Assembly (NCBI GenBank): GCA_013697015.1 | Contig: JACCXL010000183.1 | Span: forward strand, 1 to 6,079 | Length of the DNA stretch: 6,079 bases | Source: Chthoniobacterales bacterium | GTDB taxonomy: Bacteria; Verrucomicrobiota; Verrucomicrobiia; Chthoniobacterales; UBA10450 | Direction: 5' to 3' | Part shown: positions 5,945 to 6,079 of the stretch, piece by piece | How the letters are laid out: the number at the start of each line of letters is the position of its first letter | How positions within the stretch are numbered: position 1 is the stretch's first letter | Position numbers and translations under genes: made by a program | The notes under the pieces: generated by a model | What the model saw: only the letters and a program-made list of their open reading frames with translations | The model's database searches: none | Told to the model about the DNA's origin: nothing

Positions 5945-6079
5945 GAGCATTTGTCGCAACATGCCGGGTGCTGTGCGTCTGCATCGCAATTCCGCTCGCC
6001 AGCGTGGTGCGTGCCGATGATCGACTCGCTGAATTTTCGGAGGGCAATGCGGCCTACGCGGAAGAGCACTTTGCTGAAG
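5941..6079 (+). CDS. batE: BatE-like secreted TPR protein, N-terminal fragment
   Basis: A GTG at 5941 overlaps the batD stop by four bases (GTGA), a typical coupled start, and the frame stays open to the window edge for 46 codons. The N-terminus MRAFVATCRVLCVCIAIPLA followed by SVVRADD looks like a signal peptide with probable cleavage after A25. It includes three cysteines (8, 12, 14), but these do not form a lipobox. The mature part begins with DRLAEFSEGNAAYAEEHFAE, which resembles the first helix pair of a TPR ('eGN.aY....f..A'), as in BatE proteins that combine TPRs with a later SH3-like domain. Only the start is visible, so the SH3 part cannot be checked and a generic TPR protein is possible. 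The position right after batD supports BatE. Confidence 0.72.
   Translation, partial: MRAFVATCRVLCVCIAIPLASVVRADDRLAEFSEGNAAYAEEHFAE

Noticed and set aside
1..6079. A phage defence or other novel system built on VWA and TPR proteins
   Set aside because: VWA plus MoxR-type modules occur in some defence contexts, but the gene order and BatD/BatA motifs match the known Bat operon, and no nuclease, transferase or mobile-element signature is present.

Overview
This window is an almost continuous plus-strand operon of the Bat ("Bacteroides aerotolerance") / MoxR-associated type. In order it holds the 3' end of a DUF58 protein gene, a small DUF4381-type membrane protein gene, batA, a fused batB-batC, batD, and the first 46 codons of a batE-like gene. 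Genes overlap or sit within about 15 bases of each other, except for one gap of about 100 bases between batA and batB. No RNA gene, insertion sequence, CRISPR array or convincing terminator was seen, and there is no gene-free stretch longer than about 100 bases.

Organism: the DNA is GC-rich by eye and comes from a diderm bacterium, since several products carry signal peptides or periplasmic domains. The gene order with a DUF4381 gene resembles the gammaproteobacterial version. A batE-like secreted TPR gene after batD is more typical of Bacteroidota, Spirochaetota and Verrucomicrobiota. Together with the Pro-Ser and Lys/Asp/Gln-rich linker, my best guess is a Verrucomicrobiota-like soil or aquatic bacterium. 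This is inference with moderate to low confidence.

How the parts fit: by the positive-inside rule, BatA and BatB are each held by membrane segments on both sides of a von Willebrand A (VWA) domain, which places both VWA domains in the periplasm with intact metal-binding (MIDAS) residues. The BatC part of the fusion re-enters the periplasm through a fourth hydrophobic segment that looks like an intact signal peptide. BatD has a large periplasmic beta-rich region, one membrane segment and a cytoplasmic helical tail. The DUF4381 protein has one membrane segment and a cytoplasmic helical domain. BatE is predicted to be secreted. DUF58 proteins and the MoxR AAA+ ATPase (expected upstream, outside the window) would be the cytoplasmic partners. 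The biochemical role of the Bat complex is not firmly known; links to oxidative stress tolerance and envelope integrity come from a few organisms.

I did not find a clearly new system. The points most worth a second look are the signal peptide and Shine-Dalgarno-like sequence buried inside the batB-batC fusion, the similar-looking cytoplasmic tails of DUF4381 and BatD, and a hairpin in the batA-batB gap.
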